From: Novosphingobium sp. AAP83
Lineage (GTDB): Bacteria > Pseudomonadota > Alphaproteobacteria > Sphingomonadales > Sphingomonadaceae
Reading direction: 5' to 3'
Length of the DNA: 64,000 bases
NCBI RefSeq assembly: GCF_001295795.1
Contig: NZ_LJHY01000022.1
Coordinates: 62,001-126,000 of the forward strand
Position numbers and translations under genes: made by a program. Positions 53,812 to 63,715 of the stretch are shown here, piece after piece; within the stretch, counting starts at the first letter, position 1; each line of letters opens with the position of its first letter. The notes under the pieces are model-generated. The model was not told the DNA's origin. It saw only the letters and a list, made by a program, of their open reading frames with translations, and did no database searches.

Positions 53812-54393
53812 TCAAAGGTCGTCAGCCTTCATCGCAAAAATGGGCACATGCGGTTCATGGGCTGCCATTCGCGCCAACAACAGGTCAAGCTCGGGCTCGG
53901 CCGTGATGATCCCGGCATGGGCTTCGCGGATAAAACCCACCTCAATCATGTGGCGATTAAAGGCCAGCAGGTGATCGAAAAACCCGAAAGCGTTAAGCAG
54001 CCCCACCGGCTTGGCGTGATAGCCCAACTGCGCCCAGCTGACCGCCTCCCACAATTCGTCCATCGTGCCCACGCCGCCGGGGATGGTCAGGAACCCGTCA
54101 GACAGGTCGGTAAACCGCTTCTTGCGTTCATGCATTCCCGAAACGACTTGCAGCTCGGTGCAGTCCTTGTTGGCAACCTCGCTGTTGACCAATCCTTCGG
54201 GGATCACCCCGATCACTTCGCCGCCCGCATCCAGCGCGCCATAAGCGACCGCGCCCATCAATCCCAGCCGTCCACCGCCGTACACTACACCAATGCCGCG
54301 TCGTGCCAGTTCCTGCCCGATCTCGCGGGCAAGCGTAACGTAACGATCATCAGCGGGTGTGGCCGATCCGCAATAGACGGCGATCCGTCTCAC
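53812..54393 (-). CDS. LOG family protein (cytokinin riboside 5'-monophosphate phosphoribohydrolase-like)
   Basis: A 193-residue Rossmann-like protein with the LOG motif PGGVGTMDELWE and GVVYGGGRLGLMG. Members hydrolyse nucleoside 5'-monophosphates such as cytokinin ribotides; bacterial roles are often general nucleotide salvage. The start overlaps the crtI stop in an ATGA, and the stop lies 3 bases before crtB, so it is translated in the carotenoid operon. Why it sits there is not evident. Confidence 0.9.
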   Translation of the reverse strand: MRRIAVYCGSATPADDRYVTLAREIGQELARRGIGVVYGGGRLGLMGAVAYGALDAGGEVIGVIPEGLVNSEVANKDCTELQVVSGMHERKKRFTDLSDGFLTIPGGVGTMDELWEAVSWAQLGYHAKPVGLLNAFGFFDHLLAFNRHMIEVGFIREAHAGIITAEPELDLLLARMAAHEPHVPIFAMKADDL

Positions 54394-55868
54394 GAAAGGT
54401 CTTCCAGCATCAACCCCGCTGTTGCCTTGGCCGATCCCACAACGCCAGGAATACCAGCGCCCGGATGCGTGCCTGCGCCCACAAGATAGAAGTTCGAGAT
54501 CGTATCATCACGATTGTGCGCGCGGAAATACGCGCTTTGAGTCAGCAACGGTTCAAGGCTGAAAGCGCTGCCCATATGAGCGTTCAAGTCGGCCTTGAAG
54601 TCGCTCGGCGCGTAACTGAACTTCGTTACGATACGGCTGTGGATGTCCGGAATCAGGCGGCGGCCCAATTCGTCCAGAATGCGCTTCTCCAAAATCGGCC
54701 CCACTTCGTCCCAGTCTACAGGCAGCTTGCCCATATTGGCCACCGGCACCAGCGCATAGAACGTGCTCATGCCTTCGGGGGCAACCGAAGGATCGGTCAC
54801 AGTCGGGTGATGCAGATAGATCGAGAAGTCCTCTGGCAGAACGCCATGCTTGTAAATATCGTCGAGCAAGCCCTTATAACGTGGCCCGAACAGGATCATG
54901 TGATGCGGAATGCCCGGCCACGTGCCTTCGACACCGAAGTGCACCACAAACAGGCTCGGCGAATACTTCTTCTTCGATAGCGCCTTGGCGCGGCGCTTGG
55001 CGTGTTGATTGTCCGGCATCAGATCGCGATAGGAATGCATGATATCCGCATTTGATGCCACCGCATCAAATTGTCCGGACCAGCCGCTTTTCGTTTCAAC
55101 GCCGGTTACCCGCGTGCCCAAAGTCGATACATGCGTGACCGGGTCACCCAGCCGCATTTCCCCGCCGATCCGCTGGAAGTGCGTGATCATGCCATTGACC
55201 AGCTGGTTGGTGCCGCCCTTGGCCCACCACACGCCGCCATTCTTCTCCAGTTTGTGGATCAGCGCATACATCGAACTGGTCGTCATCGGGTTGCCACCCA
55301 CCAGCAAACTGTGGAAGCTGAAGGCCTCGCGCAGCTTTTCATTTTTGACATAGCTGGAAACCAGGGAATAGACCGAACGCCATGCCCGGTATCGGGCAAT
55401 CGCCGGGAACGCCTTGATCATGCTGGCAAAGTCAAGAAACGGGACTGCACCCAGCTTCACATAGCCTTCCTCCAGCACGCCTGCGGAGTATTCCAGAAAG
55501 TCATCATAGCCCGCAACGTCCTCAGGGTTCAGCTTGGCGATTTCTGACTTCAAGCTCACGTCGTCGTTTGAATAATCAAAGTTTGTGCCATCGGGCCAGT
55601 TCAGCCGGTAGAACGGCATGACCGGCATCAGTTCGACATCGTCTTCCATCCGATGGCCTTTGAGCGCCCACAATTCATGCAGGCACGACGGATCGGTGAT
55701 CACAGTTGGCCCTGCATCAAACGTGAAGCCATCCTTCTCCCACACGTAAGCCCGCCCGCCGGGACGGTCGCGCGCTTCGATCAAAGTGGTTTGCACACCG
55801 CCTGATTGGAGTCTGATGGCGAGGGCGAGGCCGCCAAATCCGGCGCCAATTACACATGCACGCTTCAT
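54390..55868 (-). CDS. crtI: Phytoene desaturase
   Basis: A 492-residue FAD enzyme converting phytoene to lycopene. The dinucleotide motif CVIGAGFGGLALAIRLQ is at the start, RPGGRAYVWEKDGFTFDAGPTVI is the N-terminal signature region, and YLVGAGTHPGAGIPGVVGSAKATAGLM is at the end. Its start overlaps the crtY stop by 4 bases. The length is normal for bacterial CrtI. Confidence 0.95.
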   Translation of the reverse strand: MKRACVIGAGFGGLALAIRLQSGGVQTTLIEARDRPGGRAYVWEKDGFTFDAGPTVITDPSCLHELWALKGHRMEDDVELMPVMPFYRLNWPDGTNFDYSNDDVSLKSEIAKLNPEDVAGYDDFLEYSAGVLEEGYVKLGAVPFLDFASMIKAFPAIARYRAWRSVYSLVSSYVKNEKLREAFSFHSLLVGGNPMTTSSMYALIHKLEKNGGVWWAKGGTNQLVNGMITHFQRIGGEMRLGDPVTHVSTLGTRVTGVETKSGWSGQFDAVASNADIMHSYRDLMPDNQHAKRRAKALSKKKYSPSLFVVHFGVEGTWPGIPHHMILFGPRYKGLLDDIYKHGVLPEDFSIYLHHPTVTDPSVAPEGMSTFYALVPVANMGKLPVDWDEVGPILEKRILDELGRRLIPDIHSRIVTKFSYAPSDFKADLNAHMGSAFSLEPLLTQSAYFRAHNRDDTISNFYLVGAGTHPGAGIPGVVGSAKATAGLMLEDLS

Positions 55869-57061
55869 GCGCGGTTTCCTGAAAAAGAGAGGGGTTGCGG
55901 CTTATTGCCGAGGCCAGTCAGCACGCCGATGGCCGTGCCGATGGGAATAGGTGGCTTGCCGACCAGAACGCGCGCCTTGTCAAAGGCTGTCATCCTGCCA
56001 GCGTTAAACCGCTCAATCAGGCGGTGGTCGAGGGTATAGAACCGTTCCAAAACGCGATGACGCTGCGCAGGTTTGACGCCTGCAAACAACATGGCCGAAA
56101 GTGCGCGCGGATATCTCCCGCGCCGCCAATGCTTGCGCGCCCAGCTTTCCGAAAATGCTGCCAGTCCCGCACCAGACATGTCGGTGTGCTGTGCAATCGC
56201 CAAGGCATAACGCGTTGCATCCGGCAAGTAACAGCGTGTTACAGCCTGAAACAATCCGGCGCGTTCACCAGCCCGCGCGATTGATCCTCCGGTCGAACGC
56301 CAGAACGCGTCAAAATCGCCACCAGCAATCACTGGCAACACGCCTTGCTCTTCCGACAGGATTTCAGCAATCTCCCAGCCGTGCGCAGCGGCATAATCGG
56401 CAATCCGCATGCGTAACGTTGCGATATCAAGCTGGGCATCGCCCGCGTAATAAGTATCCGCAATAAACACTTCATCCGGTCCGAACGGCAGGCAAGAGAC
56501 AAAGCGATAATCATTGTATTGCGCAACTGTCACATCTTTCACCACCGGTGCGTCCAAGCCGTGCGGTGCAGCCAGCTTCAACCGTTGGCCCACGAATTTT
56601 TGCCATCCACCCGTCAGATGTTCCGGATTGGGAATGCCGCGCGCGTCAATCACCGCTTTTGCCTCGATCCGCATCCCGTTTGAAAGTGTTACGTTACGGG
56701 TGCTGCATGCCAGCGCACGAACGCCGGTGATCATGGCGTCCTGGCCAAGCTCTGCGCGCAAAACTGCGTCAAACCGATCAGACGTGATGGAATAATAGCT
56801 GGTTTTCAGACTGCGCTCGAATGCAGGGAATGTCACCGTATAGTCCGGCCAGGCCGCCACAACCATTCCATCCAGCAATTCGCGCCCGGCTTTGCCCACA
56901 TCTGTGCCAAAAAACGACCAGACGTGGTTCCTGCCACGCAAATCGCTCTGCTCCACAACAACCAACGCAATATCCGGCCGCGCGCGTCGCAAAGCCAGCG
57001 CAACAAGCCCACCTGCAAGGCCGCCGCCAACGATTGCGATATCACACTGCCGTACTTTCAT
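55865..57061 (-). CDS. crtY: Lycopene beta-cyclase
   Basis: A 398-residue flavoprotein forming beta-rings from lycopene. An N-terminal FAD motif IAIVGGGLAGGLVALAL, WSFFGTDVG, and VIDARGIP are visible. It is the first gene of the minus-strand crt group and so lies nearest the promoter at about 57065-57240. With crtI and crtB it supports beta-carotene-type pigments; hydroxylases and ketolases for nostoxanthin are not in this window. Confidence 0.93.
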   Translation of the reverse strand: MKVRQCDIAIVGGGLAGGLVALALRRARPDIALVVVEQSDLRGRNHVWSFFGTDVGKAGRELLDGMVVAAWPDYTVTFPAFERSLKTSYYSITSDRFDAVLRAELGQDAMITGVRALACSTRNVTLSNGMRIEAKAVIDARGIPNPEHLTGGWQKFVGQRLKLAAPHGLDAPVVKDVTVAQYNDYRFVSCLPFGPDEVFIADTYYAGDAQLDIATLRMRIADYAAAHGWEIAEILSEEQGVLPVIAGGDFDAFWRSTGGSIARAGERAGLFQAVTRCYLPDATRYALAIAQHTDMSGAGLAAFSESWARKHWRRGRYPRALSAMLFAGVKPAQRHRVLERFYTLDHRLIERFNAGRMTAFDKARVLVGKPPIPIGTAIGVLTGLGNKPQPLSFSGNRA

Positions 57062-57311
57062 CGCGCTCAGGCTTAGGCCGATGCGCAGGCCTGTGCAACA
57101 GCGCCCTTGGTGGCAGCATCAATCCCGCGTGGTGCTCATGTGCAAACTGGCGCAACTTTGAACCGAAAATTATGGCTTTGTTTTCGATGGTAAGGCCGCA
57201 AAAGCACGGCTTAAACCGCATGTTCGGTCTGGTCGGTTCCAGCACTTGCGACACAGTGATGGTATTCCGCTTCTGGGGGAGGCGTTCTCCTCGTCAACAG
57301 GAGCAAGTATT

Positions 57312-58091
57312 ATGGACGGTTATTCAGGTAAATCTCCGCTTTGGAGCGCAGATTGCCCGCCCACGCTGAGAAACGTCCCCTTTGGCACGATTGGAAAATG
57401 CTTCGTCGTCGCTGGCGACCTGGTCACCAGCAGAGCGCTTTTTGCTATGAACCCGTGGGAGGAACTGAAGAGATTCGACGGCAAACCGCGCATTCTGAAT
57501 CCCTTCATCACCAACGAATATTTCGGGATCGATGCGCGTGACGGACGCTTTTTCCCCAACCCCGGCGGCGAAATCCGGCGCATCAGCGATATGGGCACCG
57601 AACAGTTCTGGGAGGCCGACATTTCGCAATGGAGCGAATGGCACCGCATTACCACGCCGATGACCGAAAGCTCTGACCGCAGCGTTGAGGTCACCGAAAC
57701 CATCACAAACGAACTGTCCAGCCTCGAAACCTACTCGCGCGAAATTGCCGCCAGCGTTTCGGCAACGGCAAATTACAACGGCCTTGTCGCCTCGGCCTCG
57801 GTAACGGCAACCCTCTCGACCAGCTTTTCCGACAGCGTCAGCGAACAAAGAACGCTTACCACCAGCAAAAAATACAAAACCACCAAGCAATACAAAGCGC
57901 ATTATGCCTATGTCGATTGGCACAAGTATGATGTCTATGAGGTGTCCTACCGGCATGACATCGTCGTTCCGGAAAAAGCGCCATTCACGTCAGACCAATT
58001 GAACGCCATCAATCCGGGCCGCCTGCGCTATGCGGTATTGTCGGCCATATGGAATGACAGTTGTCCGGTTGACGAATTGTTCAAGGGCTGA
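57312..58091 (+). CDS. Hypothetical protein with possible pore-forming (MACPF/aerolysin-like) segment
   Basis: I do not recognise a firm family. The protein has 259 residues, no signal peptide and no membrane helix. Residues 117-185 alternate Ser/Thr with hydrophobic residues (SREIAASVSATANYNGL, then SVTATLSTSFSDSVSEQ), a pattern found in the membrane-inserting hairpins of MACPF and aerolysin-type toxins. After it come Lys/Tyr-rich KKYKTTKQYKAHYAYVDW and a C-terminus ending abruptly, so it could be a truncated form. AGGAGC precedes the ATG at 57312 by 7 bases; a frame opens at 57246. It stands alone between crtY and thiC. Confidence 0.65.
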   Translation: MDGYSGKSPLWSADCPPTLRNVPFGTIGKCFVVAGDLVTSRALFAMNPWEELKRFDGKPRILNPFITNEYFGIDARDGRFFPNPGGEIRRISDMGTEQFWEADISQWSEWHRITTPMTESSDRSVEVTETITNELSSLETYSREIAASVSATANYNGLVASASVTATLSTSFSDSVSEQRTLTTSKKYKTTKQYKAHYAYVDWHKYDVYEVSYRHDIVVPEKAPFTSDQLNAINPGRLRYAVLSAIWNDSCPVDELFKG

Positions 58092-58184
58092 TCCCGCTCC
58101 ATGACCCGTCCTGTCCGGCAGTGCGATGTTCCCCAATTGGCAGGCATCGCACCGCTGGACCTCGCCCCATACCTCCGCTATGCA

Positions 58185-60243
<2,059 letters not shown>

Positions 60244-60245
60244 TT

Positions 60246-60324
60246 CCTCCCTGAAGGGGAGGGGACCCACAACCACCCCCAACAAAAAGCCCCCTCCTCT
60301 TCAGAGGAGGGGGTTGGGGGTGGT
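60246..60324. repeat. Nested GC-rich inverted repeats after thiC
   Basis: First CCTCCC-TGAA-GGGGAGG (60246-60262). Then ACCACCCCCAAC (60272-60283) pairs perfectly with GTTGGGGGTGGT (60313-60324), enclosing CCCCCTCCTCT (60290-60300) with AGAGGAGGGGG (60303-60313). The array probably terminates thiC transcription and belongs to the same hairpin type as 22571-22589 and 62354-62409. Confidence 0.75.
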
Positions 60325-60483
60325 GGCTCTCCCCAAACACAACCCCAGCCCAAACAACACCCCAAAACCCGTCACCCCGCATGCGCTTGAGGATTCATCT
60401 ATCCACCCGTTGTGCAGTTCACAGCGAAAGATGGATGTTGAACCAACGTTGCGCTCAAACGCAATCTACGTTATAACGCCCGT

Positions 60484-60711
60484 ATGAACATGCCCGTCAA
60501 AATAACCAAAGTCGGCAATTCCGCCGGGATCATCCTGCCCAAGGAGCTGCTTGCGCGGCTCCGTGCGGGGGTGGGCGATACGCTCTACGTCACCGAGGCG
60601 CCCGACGGCATCCGGATCACCGCCGCTGATCCCGATTTTTCTGAAAAGATGACCGTGGCCGAACGCGTGATGCGTGAAGACCGCGACATCCTGCGTGAAC
60701 TCGCAAAATAG
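60484..60711 (+). CDS. AbrB/MazE-type antitoxin
   Basis: A 75-residue protein with an N-terminal SpoVT-AbrB swapped-hairpin DNA-binding domain (VKITKVGNSAGIILPKELLARL) and a short acidic-basic C-terminal tail (VAERVMREDRDILRELAK) that would bind a toxin. It should autoregulate its promoter. The Doc-type toxin gene begins 108 bases downstream on the same strand. Confidence 0.9.
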   Translation: MNMPVKITKVGNSAGIILPKELLARLRAGVGDTLYVTEAPDGIRITAADPDFSEKMTVAERVMREDRDILRELAK

Positions 60712-60732
60712 CGCCATGCGCAATTCACTGCC

Positions 60733-60788
60733 AATGAAGCTTGCTGCGCAAGTGCAAAACCGGCTTCATTCCCTCCTTCGACAAGCTC
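60733..60788. repeat. Inverted repeat and short repeat between antitoxin and toxin genes
   Basis: AATGAAGC (60733-60740) is the exact reverse complement of GCTTCATT (60763-60770). CCTTCGACAAGCTC (60775-60788) follows, the same repeat as at 58297-58310. The stem could limit read-through from antitoxin to toxin. Confidence 0.6.
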
Positions 60789-60819
60789 AGGATGAGCGAG
60801 AAGGATTGAGGATGGGCCT

Positions 60820-61209
60820 GTGAGGCTTGAACCCGTCTGGCTTGATGCGCGTCTCGCGCTGGCCATCCATGATCGCCAATTGGCCGAACATGGTGGGCCT
60901 TCGGGTGTGCGCGATGAAGGCGCCCTTGAATCCGCGCTCAGCCGCGCCCGCAATCAATGGGAATATGGCGAGGATGATTTGTGCGCGCTCGCCGCTGCGC
61001 ACGCCTTCGGCATCGCGCGCAATCACCCCTTCGCCGATGGCAACAAGCGCACCGCTTGGGTTCTGGCCCGCACATTCCTTGTGTTAAACAGCGTCGAAAT
61101 TGCGTTTCAGGCGGGGCAGGCAGTTGCCACCGTCCAGTCCCTCGCCGCCGGAGAACTCACCGAGGCCGAGCTTGCCGACTGGTTCCGCCAGCACACGGTC
61201 CAGCGCTAA
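60820..61209 (+). CDS. doc: Death-on-curing (Doc/Fic) family toxin
   Basis: A 129-residue Doc-type Fic-fold kinase/AMPylase. The active-site motif HPFADGNKR (residues 69-77) is intact; Doc of phage P1 phosphorylates EF-Tu. GTG at 60820 is used, with a weak GAGG upstream. The pairing with an AbrB-type antitoxin instead of Phd is a shuffled but known combination. Its stop overlaps that of the convergent membrane-protein gene by 3-4 bases. Confidence 0.92.
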   Translation: MRLEPVWLDARLALAIHDRQLAEHGGPSGVRDEGALESALSRARNQWEYGEDDLCALAAAHAFGIARNHPFADGNKRTAWVLARTFLVLNSVEIAFQAGQAVATVQSLAAGELTEAELADWFRQHTVQR

Positions 61210-61721
61210 ACCATCTTATCAAACAGGATCGCCGCCCACACCAGCAGCGTCAGCGCGCCGCCTGCGATGGTCCAGCGGATGGCGTGGCGCAGCAGGCGGG
61301 CTTGGGCGTCTATCGAATGGACGAAGCTGGCGAATAGGCGGTGGCGCAGCGCGGTGTCGCCCTCCAGCCCTTCGGCGTCAAATTCCTCGCCCAGCAACAT
61401 CGCCCGCAACGCGAGAAAGCACGATACCACCAGCGGGACCAGACCAACCAGATTGGCCAGCACCAATCCGGCTTGCGTGGCTGCATCAACCGATAGCGGC
61501 GCGCCAGGGCTGGCGGAAATCGGGTGCGTGCCGATGGTGATCAACAGCGCGTTAAACCCCAGCATCGCGCCAAGCCGCACCGACAGATCAAGATCGCGGT
61601 TTTCCAGAAACTCAAGATCGGCGATAAACCCCGGATCGGGCGGGTCGCAGCGCATGGTTTGAAACGCGCGCAGGCGGGATCGGAACGAAATCAGGCTCAT
61701 CACCGTCAAGATTAGCGCCAT
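61206..61721 (-). CDS. Hypothetical membrane protein, 171 aa
   Basis: A protein with about three to four hydrophobic segments (including LGAMLGFNALLITIG, AGLVLANLVGLVPLVVSCFLALRAML and a C-terminal LTLLVWAAILF). An N-terminal polar region contains RRLRAF-like basic residues. I recognise no family. GGCAGATGGCG precedes the start weakly. It converges on the doc toxin gene; whether that is functional is unclear. Confidence 0.72.
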   Translation of the reverse strand: MALILTVMSLISFRSRLRAFQTMRCDPPDPGFIADLEFLENRDLDLSVRLGAMLGFNALLITIGTHPISASPGAPLSVDAATQAGLVLANLVGLVPLVVSCFLALRAMLLGEEFDAEGLEGDTALRHRLFASFVHSIDAQARLLRHAIRWTIAGGALTLLVWAAILFDKMV

Positions 61722-61840
61722 CTGCGGCCATTATGCAAGAATCCGCCTGCCAATCGCCGGGAACACCTGCCGCCCCCATCCATTGCGTTTAACACAACGG
61801 GCGTCATCCGCGCGCCCGCTCAATCAATGGAGTAGGTGCT

Positions 61841-62335
61841 ATGAACAAAGCCCTGATGCTTTCCGCCCTCGCTGCGCTCACCGTGACCGGCGCATGCACC
61901 GATACCGGCTATGATCGCCCCGGCTATGCCAATACTGCTGGCGACCAGTGGGGCTATTACGATCAGGGCTATTATGCCCAGAACGGCAGCTACGATTATA
62001 ACAATCCCGATCCGCGCTATGGCAACCGCTACGAGGCGGATCGCTATTATCGCAACAACGGGCGTTATCGCGAACGCCAGCTGTCGGAAAATGACCGCGT
62101 CTATCGTGGCCGCGACAACCGGTACTACTGCCGCCGTTCGGATGGCTCGACCGGATTGATCGTCGGCGGCCTTGGCGGCGCAGCGGCGGGCGCGATTATC
62201 GCACCGGGCGATAGCACTCTGCTCGGCGCAATCATTGGCGGGCTCGGCGGTGCCGTTGTCGGCTCGGCAATTGATAACGGCAACAAGAACAACCGCAATA
62301 ATCGCAATAACGGCGGAACCGTCCGCTGCCGCTAA
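61841..62335 (+). CDS. Glycine-zipper outer-membrane lipoprotein-like protein
   Basis: A 164-residue exported protein. The N-terminal signal ends at a lipobox-like TGAC (residues 16-19), followed by a Tyr/Asn/Arg-rich low-complexity part (about 25-95), one Cys pair, and a glycine zipper (GLIVGGLGGAAAGAIIAPG, then LLGAIIGGLGGAVVGSAI). Proteins of this type (17-kDa antigen-like) sit in the outer membrane. The tail is Asn-rich. GGAG lies about 10 bases before the ATG. Confidence 0.87.
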   Translation: MNKALMLSALAALTVTGACTDTGYDRPGYANTAGDQWGYYDQGYYAQNGSYDYNNPDPRYGNRYEADRYYRNNGRYRERQLSENDRVYRGRDNRYYCRRSDGSTGLIVGGLGGAAAGAIIAPGDSTLLGAIIGGLGGAVVGSAIDNGNKNNRNNRNNGGTVRCR

Positions 62336-62353
62336 AACCCAACCCTAAATCCT

Positions 62354-62409
62354 CCCTCCCGTTTACGGGAGGGACCGCCTTAACACTCCCCTCCCGGTTG
62401 CGGGAGGGG
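62354..62409. repeat. Two GC-rich hairpins, CCCTCCCG/CGGGAGGG type
   Basis: CCCTCCCG-TTTA-CGGGAGGG (62354-62373) and CCCCTCCCG-GTTG-CGGGAGGGG (62388-62409) stand side by side between convergent genes. Both are perfect stems and related to those at 22571 and 60246. Confidence 0.8.
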
Positions 62410-62436
62410 CCGGGGGAGGGCATGTTGCGGCAACCC

Positions 62437-62571
62437 TCAGTTCTTCTTCATGTTATCCAGCCCGGCAACCACGCCGGTCTTTTGCGTCGGGTTCGAGGCA
62501 TTGAGCTTCTTGGGCTTTTCCGCCTTGGGTTTGCGGACTTCCTTGCTCGACTTCTTTTGGCTCTTCGCCAT
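62437..62571 (-). CDS. Small basic protein, 44 aa
   Basis: A 44-residue Lys-rich protein starting MAKSQKKSSKEVRKPKAEK and ending in GLDNMKKN. ATG at 62571 is preceded by GGAG at 9 bases, better than the longer frame from 62628. Similar short Lys-rich proteins are widespread in alphaproteobacteria; I cannot name a function. It follows the YaiI-family gene by 66 bases. Confidence 0.75.
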   Translation of the reverse strand: MAKSQKKSSKEVRKPKAEKPKKLNASNPTQKTGVVAGLDNMKKN

Positions 62572-62637
62572 TATAATTCTCCGGCGGACACTTGCCCACG
62601 CGCAGAGAGTACGCCTTTCCCCCGGCAATAGCGAACG

Positions 62638-63105
62638 CTAACGCGACAGCCGTCCCAGCACTTCGTCCAGCGCGGAAAGAAAGCGCGAACGGTCGGTTTT
62701 TGAAAACGGGGCAGGGCCACCCATGATATCGCCGCCTGCGCGCAAATCCGCCATGATCGCCCGCGTCGCAATCTGGCTGCCGATGGAACTGGTGGTAAAA
62801 GCTTTGCCCGCTGGCGAAAGCACACAGGCCCCCATTTTCAGGCAGCGGTCGGCCAGCAGGATGTCGGCGGTGATCACAACCGCCTTCGCATGGGCAGCAT
62901 CGGCGATCCAGTCGTCCGCCGCATCAAATCCATCACTCACCACCACGCGCCGCACCAGTGGATGCACCGGCACGCGGAAGGGGGAATTGCTGACGACGGT
63001 GACCGGCACATTGCGGCGATAGGCGACCTTATAGATCTCCTCCTTGACCGGGCAGGCATCACCATCGACGAGGATGATCGAGGTGTGGGGGGCGGCATCG
63101 CTCAT
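62638..63105 (-). CDS. YaiI/YqxD family protein (DUF188)
   Basis: A 155-residue protein of the YaiI/YqxD family, which has a PIN-like nuclease fold but no proven function. Seen are ILVDGDACPVKEEIYKVA, VVVSDGFDAADDWIADAA, VITADILLADRCL and FSKTDRSRFLSALD. ATG at 63105 (MSDAAPH) is chosen; ATG at 63117 and a frame to 63207 also exist. It is divergent from the cold-shock gene. Confidence 0.88.
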   Translation of the reverse strand: MSDAAPHTSIILVDGDACPVKEEIYKVAYRRNVPVTVVSNSPFRVPVHPLVRRVVVSDGFDAADDWIADAAHAKAVVITADILLADRCLKMGACVLSPAGKAFTTSSIGSQIATRAIMADLRAGGDIMGGPAPFSKTDRSRFLSALDEVLGRLSR

Positions 63106-63378
63106 CCATCTGCGCATACCGCTGAAATCGGCGCGCGCCACCATGTTAAAGCGGGGCAGCGCGCTAGTTGCGCCCACTAACGCCCACTTTGTCCACCCAA
63201 ACACCACATGAAACCACCAGTCTGCGGAATGATTAGGTAAAGGCTTTGGCCCGTGCTAATGCGCCGCTGCTGACGTTGAACACTCCAACGGACTTCGGCA
63301 GAAAATCTCTGTTTCTTCGTGCTTTACGGCTCGGATAAAGCGGCTTTTGACGACGACTTCCTTTCGATTGACGACCCG

Positions 63379-63395
63379 ACGCACGGCCCGTGCGT
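63379..63395 (+). promoter_or_regulatory. Hairpin in the long 5' leader of the cold-shock gene
   Basis: ACGCACGG-C-CCGTGCGT is a perfect 8-base inverted repeat, followed by GCTTTT. It lies 44 bases before the csp start inside an untranslated region of up to 200 bases. Such leaders control cold-shock mRNAs by refolding. Confidence 0.5.
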
Positions 63396-63438
63396 GCTTT
63401 TGCGCCCGGGCAACCATCGTTCTCGAAAGGAACCGCTC

Positions 63439-63645
63439 ATGCCAGTAGGCACCGTAAAATTCTTCAATACCGACAAGGGCTACGGCTTCATCCAGCCTGA
63501 CAATGGCGGCACTGACAGCTTCGTGCACATCTCGGCCGTTCAGGCAGCCGGTATGGCAACTCTTGAGCGTGATCAACGCCTTACCTATGAAGTCGAAACC
63601 GGCCGCAATGGCAAGGCTTCGGCTGTCAATCTCGCTTCGGCCTGA
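63439..63645 (+). CDS. Cold-shock protein (CspA family)
   Basis: A 68-residue single-domain nucleic acid chaperone. RNP1 is KGYGFIQPD and RNP2 is DSFVHISAV. The ATG at 63439 has AAAGGA 8 bases upstream; the frame to 63319 is the leader. It likely prevents RNA structure at low temperature or in stationary phase. Confidence 0.94.
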   Translation: MPVGTVKFFNTDKGYGFIQPDNGGTDSFVHISAVQAAGMATLERDQRLTYEVETGRNGKASAVNLASA

Positions 63646-63660
63646 TCGACAATGCATTTC

Positions 63661-63689
63661 CGGCGGCTGAGCTTTTCGCTCGCCGCCGG
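63661..63689 (+). terminator. Hairpin downstream of the cold-shock gene
   Basis: CGGCGGC-GAGC pairs with GCTC-GCCGCCG with one bulged T and a TTTTC loop. No T-run follows. It lies 15 bases after the stop and is probably a terminator or processing stem. Confidence 0.6.
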
Positions 63690-63715
63690 GGACGCCCTTC
63701 TGCTAACGGCAGGCA

